Shown: positions 44,526 through 56,212 of the stretch, one piece after another
Numbering within the stretch: the first letter of the stretch is position 1
How the letters are laid out: every line of letters starts with the position of its first letter
Source: Hydrangea macrophylla
Taxonomy: Eukaryota; Streptophyta; Magnoliopsida; Cornales; Hydrangeaceae
Length of the DNA: 64,000 bases
Assembly: GCA_033977485.1 (NCBI GenBank)
Contig: CM066998.1
Location: 53,534,274-53,598,273, forward strand
Direction: 5' to 3'
Translations under genes and position numbers: made by a program
The notes under the pieces: model-generated
What the model was told of the DNA's origin: nothing
Database searches by the model: none
The model's input: the letters and a program-made list of their open reading frames with translations, nothing else

Positions 44526-47087
44526 CACCCTCAAACCTACACTTTGCTAGTCCTCGAGCAAAGAAAAATATAAAAATAAATACTACTATACTTAAAAATC
44601 CTGACTCACTATCGCAGGCAACGCAATTGCATTTAGCATATGCAACAAGCCTTTCAAACCTTTAGGTGTCCCTAGTCAGACGAGTGAAGTCTCGTGAGGA
44701 TTCTCGTCAACAAGTCACCCACAATCATCTTTATTAACTTGTAAAAAGAAAATTTTAACTTATAACAAGAAAATTTTGTTTAAATTTTCAACATTCAAAA
44801 TGTTTTATTAAAAAGGAAAATGGTAATATTCAATACTCTTTATCATAAAACATTGATTTGAAATAGAATAACGAACAAGAAGAAACGGAATCAAACATCC
44901 ACCTACATCATGAAAAACAATCCCAAGCACATGCATCGTATAAATCAATAGAGTTTCTCATAAAATTGCACGTGTGTGATGTGGCAGTCAAATGAACACA
45001 CGCATGTCATGAACTTGGAATATAACTCGGATAACCATCCAACTATGCTTCGACTACGAATCTCACAATGTTAATTACACTCTCAAATAAAACACTCAGA
45101 AACAGGTGTAATCTTTCCAGTATATGGAAGCAAAGGAAGTATGTTTTCAAAACGAGAAATGCTCACATATGACTCAAAAAAATGCATGACACCAAAGAAT
45201 AGTAGTCTCATGGATAGGACGCCAATAGTCAAGAAAAATTAGTCATTACCATGTTTTAATCCCCCTCCCATCGTTTTCATATCCAAACCATGTTTCCTAG
45301 GATCAAATAGGACTTTTCAAAGGTTATAACGTGGCTCAGGCAATGTAAATGGATAGAAAGGATTCATTATGTATTTTTCAAAATGGCATTGTAAGATATG
45401 TTCGATTTCTTTCATTCGTCTCGTCTACCAACTTTCATCTTTTCATTCTCTTCTTTTTATATTCTCTTTTTATTCCTTCTTTTTTTTCGTCCTATTTTTT
45501 CAACCTCTTCTTATTCTTTTCTTTTTCCTTTTTGTTGCTTGTCGAATGATTATTCATTAAATACCAACAACTACCCCAATAACATCATCGTATTTTCTTC
45601 TTCTTCTCAATCAACACTAAGAGTTGACAAATCTCTCAATAATGAACTCCAAGTTTATCAAGTTGGAGCAAAAAATAGGATAGTGGTGATTAACGAAAGA
45701 GGGTATTTTACGGCTCAAAGGGGCGAACTAAGGAAATTTTTATTATTTATCTGGATAGGTAAACAAAGAAGGCCTATCATCATTTCCTATGGTCATATAA
45801 TTTTTCAATATTTACGACGGAAGATTATTTAGCATGGTAACCAATATTTTAACTTGACTATCAACCAAAACAAGAATAATGAGACTAAACAATGAGTTAA
45901 TGCGCTATTTCAATGAAATTTGACAAACACAATGTGTATTTATAACCCTCTAAAAAGAAAAGATAAGCTCAAAAGCTCACTCGGTCTAGTCTCCATCTTG
46001 TGTTATCTAGAAATCCGAATCATATTATAGTTCACATCAAATATGTATTCAAATGACTACGTGCAGTGCATAAGTTTGTGTGCAAATCTATGATATAAAA
46101 CTACGATTCGAACGATACATAACCTAAAATGTTTCAACATGACATCAGAAAATGTTTAACCACATCTTCTGTTGTTTACCATTTTATAACAATCATAGTT
46201 ACATAACAAGAAGTATCGAATCAAGATTGCAAAAACGTCGGTATCATCGTTTATTTAAGCACAAGAATCGAAGATTTTTAAAAATTAGTGCATTATAATG
46301 TGCATGTGAATGCATACCCCCAAACCTAAACCTTTTATTGTCCCCAATGAAACAATAAAATGAAAGAAAGGAGAGTACGTAAGGAAGGAACAACAATACC
46401 TCGATCTCGACAATCACAAACAAGTGAACGTATAAGAATATGAAATGAAAGGTCAATTGCTCCAAATAGAGCTACTAATTCACCTGTCAATATTTGACAA
46501 AAGAATATAACAACCAAAATAATAACAATAGTAGCAAATATATATATATATGTATAATACAGGTGGTTTTTTTTCAACAGAAAAAAAAACTAAACTATAA
46601 GTAAATGACATAATGGAAACAAATAGAGTTATGAAAATAAAGAAATACCTACCTGAAAAGAGACCGAAAAGAACAAACAGAAACGATAAAACCACTGACC
46701 AGGTTTGGGAGAAAGGAGATAAGAGAACAAAGGTGAAAATCTAGAAAACCCACCCTCGTGCGAGCAAACCCCTCACGCGAGTGATTCTAGGCGCAAGATG
46801 ATACTGAGGCTATATATAAGAAACGTTAAAAGGTTTACTCTAAGGGGCCAAATCGTGCGAGCGGGCCGCTCGGGCGACTTGGTCTTTTCCTTTGTTTTCT
46901 TCTTTTTAATGTAAATAACTTTAAAATAAATTGACTCCGACCCCCAAACATGTCTAGAATGATCAAAATTGACTCAAAATGACCCAAAATGACCAAAAAG
47001 TAAGCAAAACAGATGAAATAAAGCTTGGGTTGCCTCCCAAGAAGCGCAGTCTTTTATGTCTTCAGCTAGACCATTCTAGCTCAAGAC
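44526..47087 (-). other. Long 3' non-coding region of the Athila-like element
   Basis: No domain seen on either strand. It includes a CT/T-rich tract (45410-45545) whose open frames encode only Phe/Leu/Ser-rich peptides. Two GC-rich palindromic words occur (46752-46790 with TCGTGCGAG/CTCACGCGAG, and 46853-46885 with GTGCGAGCGGGCCGCTCG). An env-like gene sometimes present here in Athila is not recognised. Confidence 0.55.
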
Positions 47088-47774
47088 TCAAGGAGGTCGT
47101 AAATCATAGTTTGTACCCTTTAGGGCGCTAGGGAGATTTTGGTAAAAAGCAGAAATAAGGTCGTTATTCGTTAATTCATTTGATGAATCTCCTTTATCAT
47201 GTTCAAATCGATTCCTAACCTTTCGAGTAAATTCGTCATTAGGGTCCGTGTTATTCAAATTCATTCGCTCATTTTCCACTATACTATTCTTCATCCACAT
47301 ATTTATTTCTTTAGTAGGTTCAATTATTCTTCTAACCTCACTACCCTCCACATATTGATAATCATCTTCTTTAGGAGGTTGATCAACAGCGTTAAACACG
47401 TTTAATTTAGGGTTCATGTTCCCGAGTGACACTTTTATTACCCCCGTTCGACAGTTGACATGCGCATTAGCCGTGGCTAAGAACGGACGACCAAGAATGC
47501 TAGGAGTGTATTTCCTAGCATCTAAAATAGGTTCAGTATCAAGGACCATAAAATCAATGGGATAAAAATATTGATCAACTTTAACAAGGACGTCCTCGAC
47601 GATTCCTCTAGGGATTTTTACAGAACGATTTGCTAATTGAATAGTAGCGGCCATAGGTTTCAGTTCACCTAGACCTAATTGCTTATAGATGTGATAAGGT
47701 ATGAGATTAACACTCGCTCCTAAGTCAAGGAGAGCCTGATGAATGACAGTGTCACCTATGATACATGAGATCAT
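47088..47774 (-). pseudogene. Aspartic protease of the Athila-like element
   Basis: A 228-codon frame is uninterrupted here. ALLDLGASVNLIPYHIYKQL holds the catalytic Asp in DLGAS, the Athila/Tat form of the DTGA box. LGLGELKPMAATIQLANRSV, GIVEDVLVKVDQ, FYPIDFMVLD and SILGRPFLATANAHV follow, the last being the conserved ILGRPF motif. The final part (NNDLISAFYQNLP) ends at a stop with no RT beyond it. It would have cleaved Gag. Confidence 0.85.
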
Positions 47775-48746
47775 TGGTGTACCGGGATCCTTATACTTCG
47801 TAGGCGCGTTTTGAAAAATAGAACTTACTTTTTCAGTGAGAAAGTCCTTTTTAGGAATGCGACTATGTAATTTGTGTTTTTGAGTACATAGATCTCTAAG
47901 GCATTTAGCGTAAGCGGGAATTTGTTTTATCTCGTCGAGGAATGGGATATTAATTTTAACTTGTTTAAAAACCTCCGTATATCCTCTATTTTGGACCCTT
48001 TCTTTAAAAAATTTGACGGTTCGTTGACGTTTGGTGGAAAAGGTAGCTTTGGAATATACGTCATCGGGGTCGATTCATTATCTTTTCGAGTTTTACTCGT
48101 TTCCTCACCCTTCTCTTTATTAGAGTTAATGTTCCCCTCCATTTCACTCTCATGTGGCCTGTCAACAACTTCCTCTTCTCGAATAGTTGTCCTAGTCGAG
48201 AGGGCATTCACTTGCTCATTCGAACACCCATTCCCGTATTGTCCCTTAGGGTTTTGTATAGTTTGACTAGGCAACTTACCCTCGTTTCTACGACTCATTG
48301 CATTAGCTATTTGTCCCATTTGGGATTCAAGCTTTGCAATGGATTATGTGTGAGAGTGCACTATCTGTGCTTGTGCCTACACTTGCGTTTCTATATTCTT
48401 AAGGGATGCCAACACCGTCTCCTCAAAAGCGTTAACCCTTGGTGGGTTAGGATTAGGAGGGGGTGTTGGTATTGACTTTGTTGAAAATTGGGTTGGTAAG
48501 CATTAGGTAAATTAGTTGTCTCATTATTATTATGATTATTATTATTTTTCCACGAGTAATTAGGATGATTTCTCCATGGCATGTCCAGATTATTAGTCAT
48601 AGGATTGTTTCATGGGAATTGTTGAATAGAATTAATGTGCTGCTCCACGAATTTTAAAAATTGAGACGCTGATGGACAAGCAAGTATAGAATGTGAAGGA
48701 TCAGAACATAATGCAAAACTTTCATGAGCGGGCGGGGCTGGCGTTT
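47775..48746 (-). pseudogene. Gag C-terminal part of the Athila-like element
   Basis: The minus strand from 48746 reads CSDPSHSILACPSASQFLKF (knuckle-like), MPWRNHPNYSWKNNNN, an Asn/Gln-rich tail, then after frameshifts QMGQIANAMSRRNEGKLPSQ and FPPNVNEPSNFLKKGS. This joins the protease frame through AKCLRDLCT near 47900. A stop precedes NNPMTNN. The N-terminal capsid part is absent, removed by the insertion at 48747. Confidence 0.75.
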
Positions 48747-50916
48747 TGTCACACCCGTTCCAAAAAGTTCATGATTTTAACATGCATATTTGAATTTTCA
48801 AAAATTATCAATGTTATTTGATAATTGAGATAAGTAGTTGACCTTTAGTCAATGGTGGAGTGTCGGTTGAGGACATAGTAATCGGAGAACCATGAGGCAT
48901 CCATATGATTAAATGGCATTTATATGTTTTAAATGTTATTTGACTTATCTGGTATTTCATGAATAGTAAATTTTATCTGTGTAGAGTAAATTTTGATAAT
49001 TTTGATACTGTTAGATATCATTTTGAGAACTGTGGTGAGAACGTGAGCGATGCGTTATATAAAAGGTAGGTTGTGTAGATATTCCACGAAATATAGTTTT
49101 CGAACGTATTTTTGGACCTAAACGAAGCTTGGACGAAAACTTTTATAAATTTAAGTTTTCACTCGTGAAGTAATAAAATGGACGTGTGCGACGTTTCAGG
49201 GAATAATTAGGAGTTTTGAGAACTCGTGGGGAGGTAAACATAATTCCCGAGAGTCAAGCCGATATATAGAAACTCATGAATTAATTTCATTTCTTCAAAC
49301 CTAAATTGGAAATCAAGAGAGGGGAGATTTGGTGATTTAGTTGCTACGAGCTTTCTGACATAAATCGACGACCTTTCGATCATTAGTTTTTTCCCAAATT
49401 TGAGATTTGAACTCGTAGAGGTAAGGCCTACGTTTTGATATATATATATTAGGTCATGTTTTGTTAGATTTTTATAAATGTCCTAATGTTAGAATTTTGG
49501 GGTAAATACGTGTAAACTTGTAGGAATCGTTTAAAATTCAAAAACCGACGTTTGATTGATCTCCTAATTCATCCTTCAAAGTTAAAGGAAAATCGCACAA
49601 GGTATGAATTCTAAGCCTATGAATTATAGGAAATTCCATGTTTTAACCATTGAACTTGATATTTTAGATCCGGGCAAAATTTATGTATTATGTATGCCCG
49701 TTAATTATGCACGTAGAAATGCAATAAAAGCATGTACAAATGTGTATATGAGCATGTTATGTGTTATGTGGGTCAAAAGGGAGTGTAGTGCAATTTCATC
49801 CGAGGGTAAGCTCCTCAAAGTTTGAGGATTTTGAGAATTGATAGTGTGGTGTCTAGTATGGAGGAAGGCCCAACCAGGACACGGTACCTGGTATGGAGGA
49901 AGGCCCAACTAGTGTACAAGATGTGTAGAAAAGGTGTGCCTTCCACGACATCAGTTTTATTTACCGGATGGAAGCGTACTACTCACCTTAACGACTATTT
50001 TGATGTGTTTTAAATGTTTAGAACATGAATTGTCATATAAGCATATGTTTAGAATTGTGCACTCAGCATATAGCTGAGCAGTGGAGTGTTACTTCATTGC
50101 AGGTGACAAGAAGAAAGGAAAGAAGAAGCGCGAAGAGTGAGATCGCGGGGACGACAGGATTGAATCACTTTGTATATGTTTTGGGTTCCATTCCTTTGTC
50201 AAAAATGTAACTTTTGAAAGTTAAGACTTAAGACTATACTTTTAAGCTTGGGAATGGTTTTATAAGGTTGTAACATGTGTAAAACTCCTTTTAGTTTTGT
50301 TATAATGAATCCGAACTTATGGATTTGTGTTTTGGAGCTTAACTTGTAAATTTAGCATTTCGGAGGAATGTAATAGTTCTTTTATGTTTTTAATCCAAAC
50401 AAGTCTTAGCTTGTTCCGTTATTGTTCTTTTCTCGTATTACCATGTCTTAATAACGTTCTTGAAAGTCTAGTATAGATGGTGAAGTTTAAAAGGGTAACC
50501 ATGTTTGGTGGAAGGGAAGAAGTGTCGGTTGTTTGATGCCTTAGCAAGAATTCTGCAGCATTGTGCAGGATTCTGCTAAAGGGTCATTCGACCAGTCGAA
50601 TGGGGTCGCTCGACCGGTCGAGATGCCCCCTGCCAGAATTCTTTTTCTATACCTTCCAAAAATTTTTGAAATGTTTTGATTGGTTCTTAGGGTACCTTTG
50701 GACCCCTTTCAACATAAAATCATTCGATTTGAAATATAATTACGTTTTAAATTTTATACGGATTTTTAACTCGGAGGGTAATGTTTCCTAAAGTTTTGTA
50801 TACTTAAGGTTGTTTTAAAGTTCTTTTCCGTTGTGTATAGTTGTTAAATGGATGGATGAGCCTTGGTGGCGTGCCACGTGTCCTATTTTCGCACGTTAGC
50901 GGAATGGGTCATGACA
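48747..50916 (+). repeat. 5' LTR of the second Tekay-like element
   Basis: 2,170 bp, TGTCACACCCG to GGGTCATGACA. Contains GATATATAGA (about 49260), a duplicated TGGTATGGAGGAAGGCCCAA (about 49855-49910), the CTCAGC-ATATA-GCTGAG hairpin (50062-50078) followed by CATTGCAG|GTGACAAG (AG at 50101-50102), and the palindromes TTCGACCAGTCGAA and CTCGACCGGTCGAG (50587-50622). Confidence 0.9.
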
Positions 50917-50921
50917 TCTAG

Positions 50922-50933
50922 TGGTATCAAAGC
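50922..50933 (+). other. Primer binding site, second Tekay-like element
   Basis: TGGTATCAAAGC, five bases after the LTR end; one mismatch to the canonical initiator tRNA-Met site. Confidence 0.85.
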
Positions 50934-51120
50934 TAGAGGTGACAAAACCTTGGAAACGTTCGACGACGAGTGGAGTGTTGAGTGATTTATCACATGTTCT
51001 AGAGTGCATTCATACATTTTAGAGATGTTTGATGCATATGTATGTTGATTCACATACATGATATTGTTATGGTTGTACATGTATAGTGTTTATGCATTAA
51101 GATTAACAGGTTGAACAATC

Positions 51121-52204
51121 ATGAGTGACCGGGAGTTATCACCGCATACCCGACGAATGAATGAAATGGCAGAAATGATGGGGAATATGGGTGATATGAT
51201 CCAAAATATAGCGAAGCGACTACCTCCAACGCCTCCATTGGAGCCGGAACCAATAAGTGTAGTGTATGCGCCTAAAAATAGGGGTATAAGATCAGTATCC
51301 GAACAGTTTGCTCGGAAGAAACCGATGGAATTTCATGGGACACCCGATCCAACGCTCGCAAAACATTGGATCATGGACATGGAGAGGATTTTTCGATCTA
51401 TTCCGATGACCGATAGGGAAAAATGGAGAATGCAAGTGGTGAACTGAAGGGCGAAGCCCAGAACTGGTGGATATATGTGCTAGATCAAGGAGCACCGATT
51501 ACTTGGGAAGGGTTCAAGGCAGAATTTAATCACCGATTCTTTTCGCGAGCCGCCTACAATGCAAAGAAGCGAGAATTCGATAACCTGAAGCAGGGAGATA
51601 TGACTGTATCCGAATATACTTCCAAGTACAATGCATTGCTAAGATTTGGCAAGGGTTCAGTACCAGAGGAAGAAGATAGGGCAAGGAAATTTGAAGAAGG
51701 TTTGAGGGAAAATGTTCGTTTGAGAGTAGAGACTTATGAGCACTCGACTGTGGTAGCAGTGCAACAAACGGTACTAGTGGCTGAGAGCGGAATGGAAAGA
51801 TCAAGACAGAATCAGCAAGGCAAACAAGGTTATGAGGGTGGAGACAGGAACCAAGGCGGATCTTTCAAGAGACCATTTGTACGAGGCTCTGGTTCAAGCT
51901 TTGGTAATACGAGGAGGACACCAAGTAATATACCATTGTGCACACTTTGTAATCGACCACATACTGGCCGATGATTTATGACAAACTTTCTGAATAAAAC
52001 CCAAGGGAAAACAGTGCAAGTTTTATACCAGTTTCACAGATTAAATGCTTCGATTGTGGTACCATTGGACATCGAGCAAAGGATTACCCGAGGAAGCATT
52101 CTCAGCAGGGCGCTAGTTCTATGGCTTCTAGTGGTTCGAAGCCTAGACTGTCCAATGATGGGGGACAAAGGACAGAACAACATCAAGGAAGAGCATTTCG
52201 AATG
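51121..52204 (+). pseudogene. Gag (second Tekay-like element)
   Basis: ATG at 51121, MSDRELSPHTRRMNEMAEMM, then FARKKPMEFHGTPDPTLAKH, DMERIFRSIP, a frameshift near 51420, and GEAQNWWIYVLDQGAPITWE, EFNHRFFSRAAYNAKKREF, EYTSKYNALLRFGKGSVPEE. The basic tail QNQQGKQGYEGGDRNQGG is followed by a stop at 51972 and a knuckle-like FDCGTIGHRAKDY in another frame with key Cys changed. A typical Tekay Gag of about 350 residues, with one stop and two frame changes. Confidence 0.85.
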
Positions 52205-52642
52205 AACCCAGGAGATATGGCCACTTCAGAGACAGTAGTCTCAGGTATGTTGCTTGTATGTTCGCACTTAGCACGCATAATTGTTGACTCAGGATGTACG
52301 TATTCATTTGTATCGCATGATTTTGTTGAACATTTGAATGTTAAATCTGTACCGTTAGGGTATGAATTATCGGTGGCCGTACCTCTTAGTAAGTCGATAA
52401 TGACATCTACGGTATACCGGAACTGTGAGATCCAACTAGGCGAGAAGTTAATGACAGTAGACCTTATACCTATCGTTGTGAACTACTTTGACATAATCTT
52501 AGGAATGGATTGGTTAGGCCTTAACCTAGCCACGATAGACTGTGAACGGAAAGAAGTTAATTTTCGATCACCGGTACATGGGGACTTTTGCTTCCAAGGG
52601 AGTGGAGTTACAACGCCGCCGTATCTGATTTCAGCCATCTGA
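52205..52642 (+). pseudogene. Aspartic protease (second Tekay-like element)
   Basis: ARIIVDSGCTYSFVSHDFVE carries the catalytic Asp (DSGCT), VDLIPIVVNYFDIILGMDWL the conserved ILGMDWL, and ATIDCERKEVNF closes the domain. It ends at a TGA at 52640-52642 just before the RT linker AGKLLRKGCQGFLCSV. The domain looks intact apart from that stop. Confidence 0.8.
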
Positions 52643-53114
52643 GCGGGTAAGTTGTTGAGGAAGGGATGTCAGGGATTTTTGTGTTCAGTGACTGACACAA
52701 CAGCGAGTGAATTGAAAATAGAAGACATTCCAATAGTGCGAGAATTTCCAGAAGCCTTTCCTGGTGACTTGCTAGATTTTTTGATTGAGAGAAAAATTGA
52801 GTTCACCATTGAAGTAATGCCAAACTCAAGACCTATATACAAAGCACCATATATAATGGCACCAGTAGAATTGAAGGAGCTGAAAGTTCAACTATAAGAA
52901 CTACTTGACAAAGGTTTTATTCAACCTAGCATATCACCGTGGGGAGCTCCAGTGTTGTTTGTAAAGAAGAAAGATGGTTCAATGCGGATGTGTGTGGACT
53001 ATCGAGAGTTGAACAAAATGACGATCAAGAATAAGGTTCCATTACCTAGAATTGACGATCTATTCGATCAACTTCGTGGGGCGCAAGTATTTTCAAAGAT
53101 AGATTTGAGATCAG
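52643..53114 (+). pseudogene. Reverse transcriptase, 5' part (second Tekay-like element)
   Basis: FTIEVMPNSRPIYKAPY, MAPVELKELKVQL, a stop, [58 protein letters not shown] and DLRS, where the catalytic Asp is the last landmark before the Sirevirus-like insertion. The target ATCAG is duplicated (53110-53114 and 57526-57530). Confidence 0.85.
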
Positions 53115-54455
53115 TGTTAGCCTTAAGGTATATTAAGGCATATTTAATTATGTTTTGATGATGTCAAATATGCTATGATAATTACATGATTCATATTGAT
53201 TCATTCTTTGTTATTATCATAGTCATTTTTATGCTCATATATAATCTCATGTATTAATATTGTATCAATGTTTTAACATCTTTGTGTGCATGAGATTTAA
53301 TTGATGTAGATCAAGATTTCAAGGAGCTCAACAAGGACCAAGCTTGAAGACTTGAAGATATTTCATCCTTTGTTGAAGTCTAGGACCATCATTGTAAGGC
53401 ATCTTGATCTCACACTCATAGGGGCTCAAACAAATTCTAAAAGTTAAAGTTTTGGAAATATATTTTAAGTAGGTCATCTTTAAAGCAATGCCCCAACCAA
53501 TTGGAAACTAATTAAATATTGAATCTTATATGGTTGGAAAGGTATTTGAATCTAGTTTCCAAAACATCAAACGGATCGCAAATTCGATTTTTGTAGAGGG
53601 AGTTATGGCCATTTTAGTGAAGATGTGTCTGGCTGTCAAACAGGGAGGGATAGTCGACTGAAGGCCCGATGCAGTCGACTGAAGTGAGAAGAATGTAAAC
53701 AGAACCCTCTGTAAACACATCTCAGTCGACTGCTTCAAGGCCCAGTTGACTGCTTCAAGGTCCAGTCGACTGAATAGACCTGAAAGGCAATAACGGCTAG
53801 TTTTTAGAGGGATTTTAATTACCAAACTTTCCACCAATGGCTATAATCTTCCAAGGCCTATAAATACATGTTTTTCTAAGCTATTTGGGGTTGAGATTTG
53901 ATTGGAAAACATAGTATTGATCACACATCTCTTTGATCTTTAAACATTATCATTTGAACCTTACTTGTGTGAGTTTATCAATTTACTCAAATCTGTTATT
54001 TGCATTTCTTGAGAGAGCAAAATTGTAGTGAGCTTTAATTGCATTATCCACTCTAGAGAGAGAGTTTCAATTTGTATTCAAATCAACTTGTAAAGAGTGA
54101 GGGTTAGTAACCCTTGATTGCAAAGAAGAGGTTTTCTTCTTTAGGAGAGATTGAAGGCTCTTGTAACGGTTTGGTGCACACCCGTAAGTGCTCCGAGAAT
54201 GGTTTGGTCTACACCCGTGAAGTAGATCGGAGTAAAGGAATCCTCAAGAGGTGTTCTTGAGGGGTGGACGTAGGCCGCGGGGTGCGATTGCCGAACCACT
54301 TAAAAAATTGGTTTGCAAGTATCTCTTCCCTTATATCTTTACATAATTGCTTGTGATTGTGTTTAATTTGCTATTGAGTTTTTAAAAGGTTAAAATTCCG
54401 CTAAAACCTTATTCACCCCCCCCCCCCCCCTAAGGTTTCCATATTTGGGCCAACA
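53115..54455 (+). repeat. 5' LTR of the Sirevirus-like element
   Basis: 1,341 bp. A TATAAATA box lies at about 53861-53868. Five CAGTCGACTG-type palindromes occur at 53651-53770, one more than in the partner LTR because of a 20-odd-base duplication with CTGCTTCAAGG. A 15-base C-run (54416-54430) is 7 bases in the partner. Confidence 0.9.
53861..53868 (+). promoter_or_regulatory. TATA box of the Sirevirus-like LTR
   Basis: CCTATAAATACATG, conserved in both LTRs (second copy near 56934). It sits downstream of the palindrome cluster, so the palindromes lie in U3 upstream of the probable transcription start. Confidence 0.6.
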
Positions 54456-54457
54456 AT

Positions 54458-54470
54458 TGGTATCAGAGCC
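54458..54470 (+). other. Primer binding site, Sirevirus-like element
   Basis: TGGTATCAGAGCC, a perfect initiator tRNA-Met type PBS, two bases after the LTR. Confidence 0.9.
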
Positions 54471-54519
54471 TCGGCTCTTCTTTTTCAAAAGATTTTTGAA
54501 AATCTAGATATAAGATCAA

Positions 54520-55526
54520 ATGGAAACCGACTCTTCTTGCATTTATTATTGTGAGGGTCAATCAACAATAAGACCACCATGTTTTAATGGCTCAAACTAT
54601 GCCTATTGGAAAAATAGAATGAGAATCTATATGATTTCTCAAGATTTTGATTTATGGCAAATCGTGGTCAAAGGGCCTCATCTACCTACAAAAATTGAAA
54701 ATGGTTTTTCTATTCCAAAGACGGTAGATGAATATAATAATGCCGATAAGAAACTCATAAAATAAATGCTATGGCAATGAATTTATTATATTGTGGTTTA
54801 GACCCAAATGAATACAATAGAATTTCATCTTGCGAATCCGCAAAAGAAATTTGGGATAAACTTGAAAATGCTCATGAGGGAACAAGCCAAGTTAAAAAGT
54901 CTAAAATCAATTTGCTTGTTCAAACTTATGAAATGTTTAAAATGTTACCATATGACTCTATTGGAGATATGTTTTCTCATTTTACCATTCTTATTAATAA
55001 CTTGAAAAACCTTGGTAAAGTTGATACTAATGAAGAAATGATTGAGAAAGTGCTTAGGTCTTTACCAAAGGTCACGGCAGTTAGTGAAGCAAAGGAGCTT
55101 TCAACACTCGCCTTGGAACAACTCATGGGTTCTCTCATAACTCATGAAATGGAATTGGCCGTCTTCGAAAGTGAAGACAAGAAATTGGAAGTGAAAGAGG
55201 CCAAAAGGGGAGACATGGCTTTAAAATCCTCAAGCTCAAAGAAAAAGAGGAAAGATGTTGAGAGTGATGAGGATGAGGAAATGACAAAGATCACCCAAAA
55301 ATTTGCAAAGTTTCTAAAGAAAGAAAAATCGGGAAAGAAGTCACCCAAGGAGGAAAAACACAAAAAGAAGACAATCAAGGCCACTAATAGTAGTTCCGAG
55401 AGCAAATCATCGGACGACGACTCAAATGGTGAAGAGATTGTCAATCTTTCCCTCATGACATTGGAAAGGGCCTCTCCTACCATCTCGACAAATGTTGCAT
55501 CCAAGAGGTACTTGGACAATGGTTAA
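54520..55526 (+). pseudogene. Gag of the Sirevirus-like element
   Basis: ATG at 54520, METDSSCIYYCEGQSTIRPP, FNGSNYAYWKNRMRIYMISQ, a stop at 54763-54765 with a small frame change, then MNLLYCGLDPNEYNRISSCE, AKEIWDKLENAHEGTSQVKK, KINLLVQTYEMFKM, EMIEKVLRSLPK and LALEQLMGSLITHE. The DUF4219 and UBN2-type layout is that of SIRE/Maximus Gag. A Lys/Ser/Glu-rich tail follows (KKKRKDVESDEDEE) and the frame ends at 55526 without a CCHC knuckle. One stop separates two otherwise open halves. Confidence 0.85.
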
Positions 55527-56212
55527 ATCTCTCACCTTAAACCTAGTTGGAGTAGGTTAGATTAACTTGTTTCGATATTTCTCTTGATTTTGATAGCATG
55601 CTAATCTTGTTTGATTCATTAAGTTATTTTGTTTTGATGTTCATAGCTATTTCATCCTCCTCAGGAGATAATGCATAATGTTGATCCCATAATTAGTATT
55701 CATTCATATATGCATATGTTGGGGGGGAACATATTACTATGTTCATTTTAGTTGGCTTAATTTGTTGGTATCATGATATTACGCTCACTTTAGTTACTTT
55801 TGGTATCATATTGCCTCCATGATATGTTTACTTGAGTTCTCCAGTATCTTTTGGGAGAATATGCTCTCTTTTCATATTATTTGGTATCTTTTATCATTGC
55901 ACATACTTAGGGGGAGCACTTTCATGTTTCATTAGCTCACATGTGGTTATATTTGTTTATTTTTGGTATCATTTTGGACTTGTGATTTGTATACCTATTG
56001 TGAGGGGGAGCTTTGTGTTTTATCCCCAAATCTTTTTGAAAATGTCAAAGGGGGAGAAATATGAGAAGTATTAGGGAGAAGTATTTGGGTAGTTATCATT
56101 CATGTTCTTTAACATATGATATCCATTATGAATGATAATATGAAAATGACCAAATGTGCTTATATTGGCATATCCTTCATTGGTTGTTTGCCATCATCAA
56201 AAAGGGGGAGAT
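55527..56212 (+). other. 3' region with multiple polypurine tracts
   Basis: Non-coding in all frames by eye. GGGGGAG or longer G-rich purine words occur near 55722, 55908, 56001, 56047 and finally AAAAAGGGGGAG at 56199-56210 beside the 3' LTR. Repeated polypurine tracts before the 3' LTR are a known Sirevirus trait. Confidence 0.75.

Larger units (their letters stand above)
43019..48746 (-). mobile_element. Athila-like Ty3 element, gag-protease, truncated by a later insertion
   Basis: On the minus strand the order is gag C-terminal part, protease, a 2.6-kb non-coding 3' region and a 3' LTR (43019-44525). The gag 5' end and the 5' LTR are missing because the second Tekay-like element begins at 48747. 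RT, RNase H and integrase are not found between the protease (ends 47088) and the LTR, so pol was deleted or the family is non-autonomous. The words CTTGGGAGGCAACCCAAG (about 47028-47045) and CTTTGCTCGAGGACTAGCAA in the 3' region are familiar from Athila-type elements. Confidence 0.75.

Noticed and set aside
45398..45832. 144-codon Phe/Ser-rich plus-strand frame as an env-like gene
   Set aside because: Wrong strand for the Athila-like element and low-complexity T-rich sequence; no transmembrane or env motif pattern that could be trusted.
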